The translations under genes and the position numbers were made by a program. Shown one piece after another: positions 9,733-20,440 of a stretch of DNA of 64,000 nt. The DNA comes from Daphnia carinata (Eukaryota; Arthropoda; Branchiopoda; Diplostraca; Daphniidae), in NCBI RefSeq assembly GCF_022539665.2, contig NC_081334.1:248001-312000 (forward strand), read 5' to 3'. Under the pieces are notes generated by a model. The model ran no database searches. It saw only the letters and a list, made by a program, of their open reading frames with translations, and was not told the DNA's origin. How positions within the stretch are numbered: position 1 is the stretch's first letter; each line of letters opens with the position of its first letter.

Positions 9733-12091
9733 CACTGTTAGTTTTAGTTAGCGGTTTTCGTACGGAAAAATAGTCTGAAACCGGCGGACACGGGACGCAT
9801 GATTTTACCGACGAAAGCCGACGGTACTTTTCTGAAAACGAAAATCGTCGGGTTTTTTCAAACGATTTTCGGTAAGTTGCTTTTACGAAAATCGTTATAA
9901 AATACAACCGAAATTGACCCATATAATAATTTTTATTTGCACTTAAAAATGCACCCATAACCTCAATGGATGTAAAATAAAAAAGAATAGAGAATTGTTG
10001 TGGAAACAACCAGGTTTATTATCCGATAACATTCAGCAAGAAATCGATCACCAAAATAACAACAACCCATTTTAATGTGCCAGTATCAGGTGCAATAGTA
10101 TGTTCGGCAATGGCAAGCCCTAGAACTCCCGTTACTGCTTGTAGATGTAAATGATTTAACCGCTTCTTCGATTTTAGTTTGTTGTCGACAGATATACCAA
10201 AGCACCTTGGTAGACTAAATGTTTTTCTGACTATTTGTCGATGAATTTTTGAAGCAAATTCAAGACCTGAAACTATAATAACTTAATATTCAATATGATT
10301 TATGATAAAGTATAATACTTACTTGATTGTTGTTTGGCTTGTACTTGCCTTGGAACCACTTCAATAACACCCTGTTTACTAGTTCCACCTAACAAAGACT
10401 CTGCTTGTTGGAAATTGACGTCTTCCTCTGCGATCACTAGACCTGGCTGTAATCTTTCATTGATGTGTGTTCCTTGTGTAAGGTGACTCACTTCATATGC
10501 TTTTACAATAATAAAATATAAGAAGGAACGCATAGCAAATATAAAATTTGTCTATCGTTGAAAATACCTGCACATGACCCTAGAAAATTGGAATCACTTT
10601 CTATCAGAGATGTTGTAGCACGAACAGTGAAAGTGGTGTTCTCACTTATTGTCAATTGTTCTTCTGCACCCTCTCGTGCCCTTGTGTTCCTCTTAGTGGA
10701 AGCTGTTCTAAGAAAAATGTTCAATGTCATGCCATTTGACAATAACTAAAATTAACTTACAAATATCTAGATGTAAATCCTGGTAGATTACTCTTGAACA
10801 GCTAGGCTTTGTCATGCATTGCAATGTGCACATATTTTTTACTGGTGAGTGGTCACCCAAAGTCACCCATCGACCTGGGAATTTCTCACTTTGCTTTTTA
10901 AAGACGAAGTCTGCACACTGGGACACATGACTAAATCTGCTTGATTTAGCTTTGAAATACGTCAAATCACTTGTAGATCAAAAGTGGACGAAGTACTGAT
11001 GAATTCCAATTGGTATTCTTCTTTCCCATCGAATTCGACTATAATGGTTTTAGTAACCTCTTCCATATTCTTAAGGAAACAAAACAAAATATAAGAGAAC
11101 CCTTAAAAAACAAAAAAAGAACAGAATAATGGAAAAGAAACAGGTATTTTCAGACAAACATAAATGTTACTTACCAAATTACGCACTATATCGTTTTTCC
11201 ATGAGCTATACAATAAAAACAACTCCTGTCCCGTTTAAAGAAGATGAAACCATCTCCCAGTGCTGCCAATGTTTAGAGAACTATTAAACTGTTTTCGATT
11301 GCCAATTATTATAACGGGTTGTGAGCTGCCTTCAAAGATCATTAGGATATGAAATTGATTGTTTAATTTAACTTATACCAAACTTGTATTTCCTATAAAT
11401 GTAAGAATTATTGAACATCCAATTTCAGACGTGTAAATTGCTAAGACAATGGGAGGGCGGGGGGGATTAGCTGACGATACTATTTCATTGTTCAGAGTGA
11501 AAAAAAGAGATATATTTTGAAAACAAATCCGTAACTGTAACATTTCAGTTGTTGTATGCCTTTTATTACTATTAATAGGCACTAAATATTTATCGATTTT
11601 GATCAATAAGTACAAAATATATGATTCTACCAGAAAATATCAGCATTAAAAAATACCGTTTGTTTAAAAAAAAAATTGTTTGAAGTTCTTGACCTTTTGC
11701 TAAGTTTATTTAGGAAACTTTACTTTATCATTTTCCAGGAGGATTTTAGAATGATATGGCCCTTTACGTTGTCAAAATAGTCAAGTAAAACAAATGTTAA
11801 AAAAATTTTAAGCTTTCACTTCGATAAAGGATGCTGTTTAGTCTTCTTTGCCAATGTATGACTGTAGGGTTATAATGCGGAAATCGGTTACAAATGCCGT
11901 ATTTCACACAAAAAAACCGACGAAAACCATTAACCAAATGCTCCTTTGCGGAAATCACTCGCGGTAACGTTTTTCGTTGGTTTTTAACGAACGAAAAGCG
12001 TTAACCAGAGACTACCTTTGCGAAAATCGCAAACACCGCTCGATAGTAGTTGCCCCTAACCGACGAAAGGCGTAAACCGAAATTAACAGTG
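9733..12091. mobile_element. CACTA-like (CMC/EnSpm-type) DNA element inserted in a neuroglian Ig exon
   Basis: The element begins CACTGTTAGTTTTAGTTAGC and ends AAATTAACAGTG. It is flanked by GTA on both sides (9730-9732 and 12092-12094). Against the uninterrupted copy (GCTGGTGTATATTCG near 32005) the empty site is exact: one GTA. Termini starting CACTG with a 3-bp duplication fit the CACTA superfamily. Both ends carry repeated CCGACGAAA / GTTTTCGT-type subterminal motifs (about 9745-9870 and 11880-12080), also usual for CACTA. I find no transposase, so it is non-autonomous and carries other cargo. Confidence 0.7.
10300..11070 (-). pseudogene. Unknown multi-exon gene fragment carried inside the CACTA-like element
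   Basis: The minus strand holds a plausible exon chain. It begins with MEEVTKTIIVEFDGKEEYQ (ATG near 11065). A second segment has SDLTYFKAKSSRFSHVSQC and KFPGRWVTLGDHSPVKNMCT (about 10750-10975), ending at a GTAAGTT donor. Next is TKRNTRAREGAEEQLTISEN (about 10565-10705), ending at a GT donor, then EVSHLTQGTHINERLQPG (about 10325-10500), ending at GTAAGTATT. A one-base frameshift separates the first two segments. I recognise no domain. The transcript would run opposite to the host neuroglian exons. It may be captured host sequence or a degenerate element gene. Confidence 0.45.
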
Positions 12092-12610
12092 GTATATTCG
12101 TGTCACGCAACCAACACATTCGGGTCAGCCAATGCCAATGGAACTCTGATCGTGAAAGGTTAATTAGCTGCCCATTTCATGATTTTCTTCCATTGAGGGG
12201 AAACGAAAAATCTCACGTCTAAAATTCGCTGCATTTATTTATTAAGAGCGCACCGTCATCAGAGATGAACCTGAAGACTATGAAGTGGCTGCCGGGCAGA
12301 CGGCCACTTTCCGATGTAACGCGTAGCCGACTCGTCGCTGAACATGACGATCGAGTGACTCCACGCCGACCAGTTGATCGATTTTGAGCAAGAGCCACGC
12401 TTCGTCCAGTTGCAGGACTCGTCGCTGATCATCACGAAGACGACAGAGTTTTGGTATCCGGCAGTCGATGGCCACCGGGATCTCACTTTTTTGTCCAGTT
12501 CAGATGCAAGGGCAAGACCATCTACATTAAAAGCGAAGATGAGTTTGACGAAAATTTCATCATTTTACGCGACCTGGAACCCAATCAACTATACGAAATT
12601 TGCGCTTAAT
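12092..12610 (+). pseudogene. Nrg: Neuroglian-like copy A, Ig6 fused to a piece of FN3-5
   Basis: The Ig exon interrupted at 9732 resumes here (YSCHATNTFGSANANG). The following exon (from about 12250) encodes Ig6 (EDYEAAGQTATFRCN), with frameshifts relative to the copy at 32.2 kb. After DSSLIITKTTE it jumps directly to FN3-5 sequence (12440-12600, YIKSEDEFDENF and LRDLEPNQLYEICA), skipping FN3-1 to FN3-4. FN3-5 ends in a stop at about 12608. The fusion plus several frame breaks mark it as a pseudogene. Confidence 0.75.
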
Positions 12611-12662
12611 TTATTTTCAAATGTTCAGATGGACCTTATATACAATGATCATCCGCCGTAGC

Positions 12663-12839
12663 CTTTACCGCATGGTTTATCGGCATGATGCTGGCCCTTG
12701 CATTGTTGCTCTTGGTCTTGGTCCTCGTCTGCATCATTAAGCGAAACAGAGGTGGAAAATTTGGCGCCCATGAGAGGAAGGCCACTCACGGACGCAAGGA
12801 CTTCAACGAAGATGCTGGATTCCATGAATACTCTCAACC
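12663..12839 (+). pseudogene. Nrg: Neuroglian-like copy A, transmembrane and juxtamembrane exon
   Basis: After an AG acceptor the frame reads FTAWFIGMMLALALLLLVLV, then CIIKRNRGGKFG and GFHEYSQP: the neuroglian membrane helix, the RNRGGK stop-transfer and the conserved cytoplasmic segment, with FHEYSQP close to the ankyrin-binding part. A GT donor follows YSQP at 12840. This exon is intact, and it is the exon the minus-strand fragment at 1-1400 lacks within the window. Confidence 0.8.
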
Positions 12840-13059
12840 GTACGTTAGCGCAGCATATGATTTCTAACGCAGTTTCGAGTTCGTGATATACTGTTACGTT
12901 TCTGTCTAGTAATTGTCTTTATTATTTAGAAAATAAATCTTTAAACAGATATTTCTAGTTTACATAACTTTAGTAACAAATGGCGAGTCTAATCGGACGT
13001 CTTTACCAACGTCCTACTCTATCAACCTTGGCTTCCAGTACCACGAACAGGTACAACCA

Positions 13060-13190
13060 AGAAACAATACCCAGATCGTCCGTACCAACGACATAAATAC
13101 CCGGACGATCTGTACAATAACACAACACAACATGATTCACCAGACCGTCCGTACCAACCACATAAATACCCGGACGGTCTGTACGGTAAA
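13060..13190. repeat. Two tandem hairpin repeats with a compensatory change
   Basis: Two units of about 70 bp each contain an 11-bp perfect stem around a 19-nt loop. The first is CAGATCGTCCG ... CGGACGATCTG (about 13069-13109). The second is CAGACCGTCCG ... CGGACGGTCTG (about 13143-13183). The only stem difference is T-A to C-G, changed on both sides. The loops (TACCAACGACATAAATACC and a one-base variant) are nearly identical. The repeat lies between neuroglian tail exons. Confidence 0.75.
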
Positions 13191-13417
13191 GTAATACAAC
13201 ACAATAACTAAGAATAGAAATACCGTCTTAACCATTTAGTCTAGGAGCTTCTTCGATACACCTATCTTTTCCCCGTACAGCCAATGAACTAGCTGTTCCA
13301 CTCTTCTACTCGATAAACGTCTCTCTGCCTACACAGATACGAAAGCTAGACGTTTGAATCGTTGAAAAATCGACGATTCCGTAAAAATCTGAATATTTGT
13401 TTTGCTTTCACGTGTAG

Positions 13418-13527
13418 AGTCGATAGCAGTCGGGCGCCCAGCAAAGCGTCTTTGAGCAGCGGTGCCAAAATGCCACCCAAGAGCGAAGATAATGAATCCA
13501 TGGACGATTACGGAGAAGGAGAAGCCG
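13418..13527 (+). pseudogene. Nrg: Neuroglian-like copy A, cytoplasmic tail exon
   Basis: Between an AG acceptor and a GT donor the frame reads RAPSKASLSSGAKMPPKSED and then NESMDDYGEGEAG, corresponding to the acidic EYGEGDTG-type region near the C-terminus of neuroglian. The final exon (PDZ-binding end) is not seen downstream. The exon itself is open and in the expected order after the membrane exon. Confidence 0.7.
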
Positions 13528-14070
13528 GTAAAAGCTTTTATTCTATTTCGTTTAATGTAATTTCTATAGCTTAAAAATCGATGTGCAAGGTCTGCTGTCC
13601 TTTACCAAAAGCATGATCTACACAAGAACATTTATTTGAATCTATCAAAACACTGGAATCGATAACATAAGCAAAAAGGCGTGGCTCGTTTGCATTTGAC
13701 AGCTTTCGTTTTCCAACCTGCACGTTGGAGCTGTTATTTTTTTCGTGTTTTTTTTTTCTTTTCAGCATTTCTTTTTTTGCCATTGAGTTTACCTGATTAC
13801 TATTTTTTCCTTTTATTTTTTTATTGGTTTTTTTATGTTGTATCGCCACTCTTGATTTAAAAAAAATAGCGAATAAATAAAAAATTAGAAACTGCTTCTT
13901 CTTTCAACGTAGCCGACTGTATAGTTCTGTTATGTTGCCAGGTTATGACACCCAAAGATTATTTATCCGACTTTCTCGATGTTGTCATTACTATTTGGGG
14001 TTGTGAAATGCTTTTCTTTAAATTTAGTTAATGATTTTTCTTTGTGATTGGCAGGCTTGTGATTGCAGCT
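13528..14070. other. AT-rich stretch, no gene recognised
   Basis: I see long T/A tracts and no domain-bearing reading frame. I looked for the last neuroglian exon here without finding it. Confidence 0.45.
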
Positions 14071-14074
14071 ATTT

Positions 14075-14235
14075 TTATATGAAACCCTCTTTCCCCTTAT
14101 TCCTTGGAAATGAATTTGAATAAAAGCTCGACATGCATGTTTTAACAATAACCTCCTTTTTTTTCCTTCTTCGAGGCCGATATTGTCATTCATTTGGTTT
14201 CTGACAGCTTTGCTATTGCTTCTGCCTCTAACCGA
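14075..14235 (-). repeat. Dispersed repeat, inverted match to 53574-53735
   Basis: The reverse complement of this stretch (GCAGAAGCAATA...TTTCATATAAAAATA) matches the plus strand at 53574-53735 closely, including CCAAATGAATGACAATATCG and CATGTCGAGCTTTTATTC. It is a dispersed repeat of unknown class. Confidence 0.7.
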
Positions 14236-15386
14236 ATGATACACACACTGTCCCAGTTAAATTTTGTGTTTCCGAATTAAATCTTTCAACGAGGGTAGCA
14301 AACTTGCAAGGCAAAAAGAGACTCTTCGGAGACCCTCCTCATTTTCCTACTGGCACCTATGTAATTCCGAAGTCTTCGCCCAATCCAACCTAGGTGCCCC
14401 TGTTAGCGGTTGTGTACTCCTGAAGTCTTCGTTCTCCGATCAGCGGGTATGTAACTCTGAAGTAGAGGTTTGCCTGATCTATAGCTCGAAAGCTGCAGGT
14501 AGACAAGCTCCCATCAGGGTATGGATGGGTGCACACCATTATTGATACTATCTCTAATGGTGACCTCTATAGAGCAAGGTCGGCATCGCAGAGTCTCTTT
14601 GTTATACTTACCTTTCCTTCGACCTTCCCACTACTAGGTTGGGGTACTCAACCCTTTTAACCTGTGAATTTCACCGAAAATTTCGCTGTTGACGTATGTC
14701 GCTTCTCTAAGTAGGTTCTCTTAACTTAATTTTTGCATTAGCTGGTAAACCAATAAATGGAATAATGAACCTTGTACTTCCCATCAAGATCTACAACAGC
14801 AATCGATTAGTTTCTAATTCTAAACAAAACTAGAGTAAAAAGAGCTAACAAAATGACAGAGTAAATATGCTACGCCTGGAAACCACAAATAGGGGCTTGA
14901 TATGATTGGTTACCACGCCCCATTGATCGAATTCTGCGCGCCAGACTTTTCTTATTCGTCCTGTGCTTGTTTACCACATATCATTTTATTATATTTATTC
15001 TTATTTTCACAATTCCAATTTTATGTTAAGAAAAAAATCAAAATTAATGTATGGTATGTTATCTTTTTCATTTCCTTGAATTTCGATCCTTTTTCTAATG
15101 TTTTACAATATTTTCTTAGAATGGCACTTCGCTACATTATTAACGATAAATTACTTGGCAACGCAGAAATTAAGTTCTAGCAGACGAATGGGCAGTTTCT
15201 TTCTTCCTCCTCGTTTTCCTTTATTTCACAACTATTTTAATATATCAAGATCAGGACGCATATGTTTATTTGGTTGTGGTAGTTATTTAGGTTTTTCGTT
15301 CGAAGCATTTCTAGACATCCACTCTTGTTCTACGTAGAAAGCTATCTTAAAACGATTTAATAACAATAAGTGCGATGGTGTTTAGT
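14236..15386. other. Intergenic stretch with weak internal repeats
   Basis: An 11-bp inverted repeat AAAGAGACTCT ... AGAGTCTCTTT bounds 14315-14600, and a GAAGTCTTCG motif recurs inside it (about 14370 and 14424). That could be a small element, but no target duplication is clear. The rest, to the gypsy LTR, is AT-rich with no recognisable gene. Confidence 0.4.
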
Positions 15387-15392
15387 TAGGTA

Positions 15393-15758
15393 TGTTACGG
15401 ATGTAGCCGGCGCTGGACCCCAAAAGCCGGGACAGCGAGACAGGTAGACGCGTAAACGGTAGGATAGATGGGTAATTCCAAAGCTCAGGCAAGACAAAGT
15501 GTTTTAAGGGTTTTAAGGGTAACACTTTCACAAGTTCAACACAATTGCACACAAGTTCACGAAGGGAAGCCAGCGATAACGCGAAGCTCCTTCTTTCAAC
15601 CACACAGTAGACGGCGAGGTCCCAGACTGCCCTGCGTGACTGCGAGCAGACGACCCGTCGCCTACTTACCGGTTGGCCATCTATTGAGGGGGGATGGAAT
15701 CAGGGCAGTAGATGGGGGTATATGGCAGGACACTGTTATGAGGTATGAAACTGTAACA
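15393..15758 (-). repeat. LTR of gypsy element 1 (3' LTR in element orientation)
   Basis: It runs from TGTTACGGATG to CTGTAACA on the plus strand, so it has TGTTAC/GTAACA inverted ends. It matches the second LTR almost throughout; the main differences are around 15490-15510 (extra TTTTAAGGG) and a few substitutions. The match continues 12 bp past TAACA (GATAGTTGGATA), which leaves the true LTR end slightly uncertain. Confidence 0.8.
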
Positions 15759-17040
15759 GATAGTTGGATAAGTGGACGTTAAAACGCCTATACGATGATT
15801 TCTTCCGTTGCGCGGGCAGATCTTCGACTAGGTAGGTTGTTTGTGATAGTTTCCGCACCACCTGGAACGGCCCCACAAATTTAGGAAGAAATTTTTTTGT
15901 GGAATTTTTCTTTCTAGGCTTCCGTCGAACTAGGACAAGGTCCCCATGGAGAAGCTCGGGTTCCGGCTTTCGAACTCGATCTGTTCTTTTCTTACTTTTC
16001 TGCTGCTTTTCCATAATGCGTAAACGAGCTGACGACCTCAATTCCGAAACGCGTGACAAAGAAGTGGTACGTGGTTCTTCTTCGTTCTTTGGCCAAGGAA
16101 AGAGATTTTCTATGGCCAGGACTGGTGGACGACCATTCACTAACTCAAACGGCGTTACCTCGGTTGTGGCTTGGCGGGCAGTATTAATAGCATACATTGC
16201 GGCTGCTAAATGTAAGTCCCAGTCTGTATGTTCAGCGTTGACGAAGGCGCATAATGCAAGGGTTAGTGTACGGTTAACTCGTTCAACTAGTCCGTTGGTC
16301 TCCGGATGCTCTGCAGTGGCCAAAATGTGTTTTATATTCCAGCGTGTTACCCATTCGGCAAACATCTGAGACGTAAAGGCTGATCCCTGGTCGCTAATAA
16401 TACGTTGTGGTGTATCGTGGCGAAAGATAATGTTCGTCTCGAGGAACGACGTAACAAATTTTGTCGACGTGTCAGGAACAGCAGCCACCTCGACCCACTT
16501 CGACAAATTGTCTATGGAGACAATTACATGACGATGGCCAGAAGCAGTAACCTTAAACGGGCCCAAGTGATCAATTCCGATAAGCTGGAACGAAGAAGAT
16601 GGTGGTTCGATGGGCCGACCAACCACCTGACCAATTGCGTGTTTGTGTGTTTGGCAGAAAGAACATGATTGTACAAATATTTTTACACTTCTACCCAGCC
16701 GTGGCCACCAAAATCGACTTTTAATTTCAAAAAGAGTTCTCTCCATACCCTGATGTCCAGATGGAGGAGAATCGTGACATGCTTCTAAGATTTTTCTACG
16801 AAGGATAGAGGGAATAACAAGTAGCAACTTCCTACCAGAGTGTTTGTTTTTTTTATACAGAATTTTACTACGGATGACAAAATCTTGGGATATTTTACAG
16901 GGCGTAAGGGTGTCTAAGGCTACGAAAATTTTTCTCAGCTGGCCGTCTTGCTGTTGCAAGAGGGCGAACTCTTTTGATGCGTAACCCACTTCGGGTTCCT
17001 TTACAGTGTAACGAAGCCATGAGAAAATACAATCTTTGAA
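15736..17040 (-). pseudogene. Gypsy 1 integrase region
   Basis: The frame is open from about 17040 down to 15736, beyond the first ATG at 16989 (VKEPEVGYASKEF precedes it), so the true coding start is in upstream pol. It shows the HHCC zinc-binding domain (CHDSPPSGHQGMERTLFEIK and CSFCQTHK), the catalytic core with GIDHLGPF, IISDQGSAFTS and ETNGLVERVNRTL (the D,D,E triad), and a C-terminal KFVGPFQVVRKLSQTTYLVE segment. It inserts element cDNA into the genome. The domain looks intact, but it is cut off from RNase H by inserted sequence. Confidence 0.85.
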
Positions 17041-17797
17041 TTATATTGTGTCTGTTTGTTGTTCTTGTCAATATAATTATATGTTACGTTCACTGCCCTT
17101 CTTTTGATAAACTACGTCTTATAAATGTCCTACTTCAAGTGTTGATGCCCTTTCGCCGAAATCTATTTTTATATTATATTTGACATCCTGCTTGTTGCTG
17201 ATTGGATGTGCTAGATGCGTAAGACATCGCGCCATGCATTTCCATGAATACGAAATGCGTGTGCGACATTCCGCATCCGGAGTCATTTGACGGAAATGCT
17301 GTTTCCCTCATTCTTGTGGAAGTATAAAAGAATGCCCTTTTGTTCCCAAAAGTCAGTCCACTTCAGTGTTTCAGTTATCTTCAGTTCTCTTCAATTCTCT
17401 TCAGTTCTCTCCTGTTTTGATTCCAGTTCCAGTTCTAGTTTTTCATTCTTAGTGCTACAAGTGCTGTTTAATTTTAAAGACTAGTGAGTTCAATTTTATA
17501 TCTTATTCAATAATTATTGTGAGCGCTCCTCATCGCTTCCTGTGCGACCGGCAGCCTTATTATCCTATTTTTTCGTATAACATTTATCATCTCTATTTTA
17601 TCTTCGCGACGGCAGTGACGGTAAGATTAAACTCGCATAACTCCATTTTATATTCCCGTTTCCCATTTATATCGTATAATTGTATATTCTTTTGTTATCC
17701 TTTGGCCTATTAGAATAAAATATATTCGACATTGTGGTAACGCCTTCCGAGTTTATTTTCTTATCACAATTTGTCTTAAATAACGTAAAGTCATTCT
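17041..17797 (+). mobile_element. Foreign insertion in gypsy 1 pol, LTR-like
   Basis: This stretch interrupts pol between RNase H and integrase. The integrase frame meets a stop at 17041, the RNase H frame stops at 17799, and nothing in between resembles pol. In plus orientation it has a TATA box (GTATAAAAG, about 17319), repeated TTCAGTTCTCTTCA just downstream and a poly-A signal AATAAAATATATTCGACA (about 17715), the arrangement of an LTR. TCTTT lies at both junctions (about 17033 and 17795). A solo or partial LTR of another family is the likeliest reading, though the ends are not clean. Confidence 0.45.
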
Positions 17798-17798
17798 T

Positions 17799-18617
17799 TC
17801 AATCACTAAAAGAATGCTTTACAACAGTGACTGCTAGACAATCATCTGGCAGGAAATCAATGCCGTTGGCAGGGTTCCTGGACAGGGTGTCCGCAACAAC
17901 ATTATCCGTACCTTTCACGTGCTCTATCGTGAAGATAAACTCTTGCAAATCAAGCACCCACCTAGCAAACTTCCCCTTTAAGTCCCTTTTTCCCATCATC
18001 CACTTGACGGCTGAACTGTCCGTCTTAACGAAAAAATGTCTCCCATAAACATACGTACGCAACTTCTTGAGTGCCCACATCACCGCCAAGCATTCCAACT
18101 CATTGGTGTGATACCGTGTTTCGGTGTTCGACAGCCTTCTGCTGATGAAAGTCACAGGTCGATGTCCTTCACCAACATCTTGCGTCAACACTGCTTCAAG
18201 ACCAGTTTGGCTTGCGTCGGTCTGAATAGTAACTTCCGGAGCGTCATTGAAATGAGCCAGAACAGGAGCAGTCGTAAGACGCGGTACAATACTGCTCTTT
18301 GCGCCTTCGTGACGTTCCGTCCATCGCCAAACAGCATTCTTTTTGAGGAGAGCGTGCAAAGGGTGAGCCAATGACGCAAAATCAGGGACAAAACGCCGAT
18401 AGTACGACGCTAGTCCAAGAAAACCTCGTTGTGATTTTAAATTTGTAATAGGCATGGAAGTCAAAGTGCGCATTTTCTCTCCTTCCGGGAGAATACCTTC
18501 CGCATCAATTACGTGTCCCAGATGGGATACCTTGGTGGCGCCGAAAACGCATTTGTCAATGTTCAGAATCAAATTTGCTCGCTCTAGAGCTGTTAACACC
18601 AACTCTGGGCGTGCCAA
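17799..18617 (-). pseudogene. Gypsy 1 RT thumb and RNase H region
   Basis: The reading frame has RT C-terminal sequence (LNIDKCVFGATKVSHLGHVI and FLGLASYYRRFVPDFASLAH), then RNase H with TIQTDASQTGLEAVLT, ELECLAVMWALKKL and KTDSSAVKWM. RNase H removes the RNA strand during cDNA synthesis. It overlaps the upstream RT frame in a different phase near 18605, so one frameshift separates them. It ends at a TGA (17799-17801) at the foreign insertion. Confidence 0.85.
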
Positions 18618-19915
18618 TGCTCGTCAAAAGATCGACCAAAAACCAAGATGTTATCTAAATAAACTAGGCACATATGCCACTTCAACCCAGCCAAAACTCT
18701 GTCCATTAAACGTTGAAACGTCGCCGGGGCATTGCTCAACCCGAACGATAGACGTGTAAACTGACAAAGGCCGTCTGGAGTGACAAACACTGTCTTCTCC
18801 CGGTCTTCCAACGCCACATGCACCTGCCAATATCCGCTGGCCAAATCCAAGCAAGAAAAAAATTGCCCAACTGCTAATCTGTCCAAAACATCGTCGATGC
18901 GAGGTAACGGATAAACATCACGTTTCGTTACCGCATTTAGACGTCTAAAATCAATACAAAAACGATAGTCACCAGATTTTGCTTTACGAACTAAAACGAC
19001 AGGCGAACTCCACGGGCTAAAAGATTCTTCGACAACACCGTCCTCTAACATTTCTTCAACCTTTTCCGCAATAATCTGACGTTCGAACGCTGATACCCTA
19101 TATGCTGCAGACTTCACCGGACCAGCATTCCCCGTGTCAATATGATGCTCAACTTCAGTGGTTTGCCCAATTTCCCTTTTTGATTTCGGAAAGCATTTTC
19201 GTCGACGTTCAAGCATACCCATAAGTTTTTCACGTTGACCAGAGTCTAGTCCCTCCCCAATATTAACTTGAGTGATGAATTTGGCTTCATCACGTACTGG
19301 AAGAACGGTGGCACAAATTTCAGAATCCCCGTCTGTCAAAATAGACAACACGGTGTCATCGTTCAGTTCAACAGTACAAAAGAAATGCCGTCGCCTCAGT
19401 CTCAACTCCGCAGGGGAATAATTCACAAGGGGTATCTCCGTCAGTCCTCTATTTACGGTCACGACACTGGCTGGTATCACCCACTCCTTTCCCGGCTTCG
19501 AACAACAATTAAACTTGACGAAAGCCGTACCAGAGACATCTGACGACAATCTTCCCTTCACAAAGACTAGCGAGTTTGGGGGAACCACCTGGTGTCCATC
19601 TGCCTTAACTGGCATCCATCCACGTCGTTTCGAAGGCGATTCCTCCGCAAAAGACTCGATCAGACCGTTGCTTACGTCAAAATCTTCTTCATTACTCCCT
19701 TCTTCCTCCAAAAATGTTTCCTCCCTGCTGCTTTCCTCGTTAATTATATGCACCTCTTCCGCCCATCGCACTCTCTTTTCCTCCTTCGTCAACACTTCCT
19801 TTTCCCTCTTTCCTTCGCCCCCTTCGATTTCCCTGTACCCTTTATTTAAATTTCCCTCAATTAACCCTATTTCCTCCTTTTTTACATCCTTTTCTTCTAC
19901 ATTACTTTCCTCCAC
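18593..19915 (-). pseudogene. Gypsy 1 reverse transcriptase region with mutated active site
   Basis: After a low-complexity acidic stretch, the frame carries RT palm and fingers: FCIDFRRLNAVTKRDVYPLP, FFSCLDLASGYWQVHV and LSFGLSNAPATFQRLMD. The catalytic YLDD motif reads YLDN (LVYLDNILVFGRSFDEH, about 18650-18670); loss of the second Asp should abolish polymerisation. The protein then frameshifts into HWHAQSWC. This is in-sequence proof that the copy is dead. Confidence 0.85.
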
Positions 19916-19972
19916 TATTTTACATCCCTCCCTAATTTCCTGCGCCTCCGATTTCTTAATTTCCTCTTCACG

Positions 19973-20440
19973 TTACCCTTCCCCGACTAATTCAATTCTC
20001 CCTCCCCTTACTACAATGTTGGTTTTACTATTTACAATCCAGTCGACACCCAAGATTAACGCAAATGGAGCGGTCCTTAGTACGGTGACTGACTTGAGTT
20101 TGACAAAATTGTGCTTCCACTTAACGTTCAACGGTAGGGCTCCCTCTACACGCACAAGCTTGTTGTCGACGCCTCTCAATTTAGTTTTCGTGGAATTCCG
20201 ATGAAGGTCCATAAATTTCCGCACGACGCTTAGCCGTACCGCACTAATGCTGGCGCCCGAGTCGACGAGTGCCGTGACTTCCCCAACTTTTTCTACCCAG
20301 ACCTTGATAAGAGGCAAGGCTGGGCGACTTTCAGTGACAAAAAATCCCTTCAAGGGCGCCATTGCCCTCGACGCACTACCCCGTCGTTTTTTGCCGGACA
20401 ATCTCTGGCGATATGCCCGTGTCGATTGCACGAATAGCAC
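19973..20440 (-). pseudogene. Gypsy 1 aspartic protease region
   Basis: The frame contains TALVDSGASISAVRLSVVRK, with the DSGA active-site motif of retroviral-type aspartic proteases, and later ALILGVDWIV, the usual ILG signature. It would cleave the Gag-Pol precursor. A frame break separates it from the acidic linker at 19915. Confidence 0.8.

Noticed and set aside
15899-16369. Plus-strand frame of 156 residues in gypsy 1
   Set aside because: It is a shadow of the minus-strand integrase.
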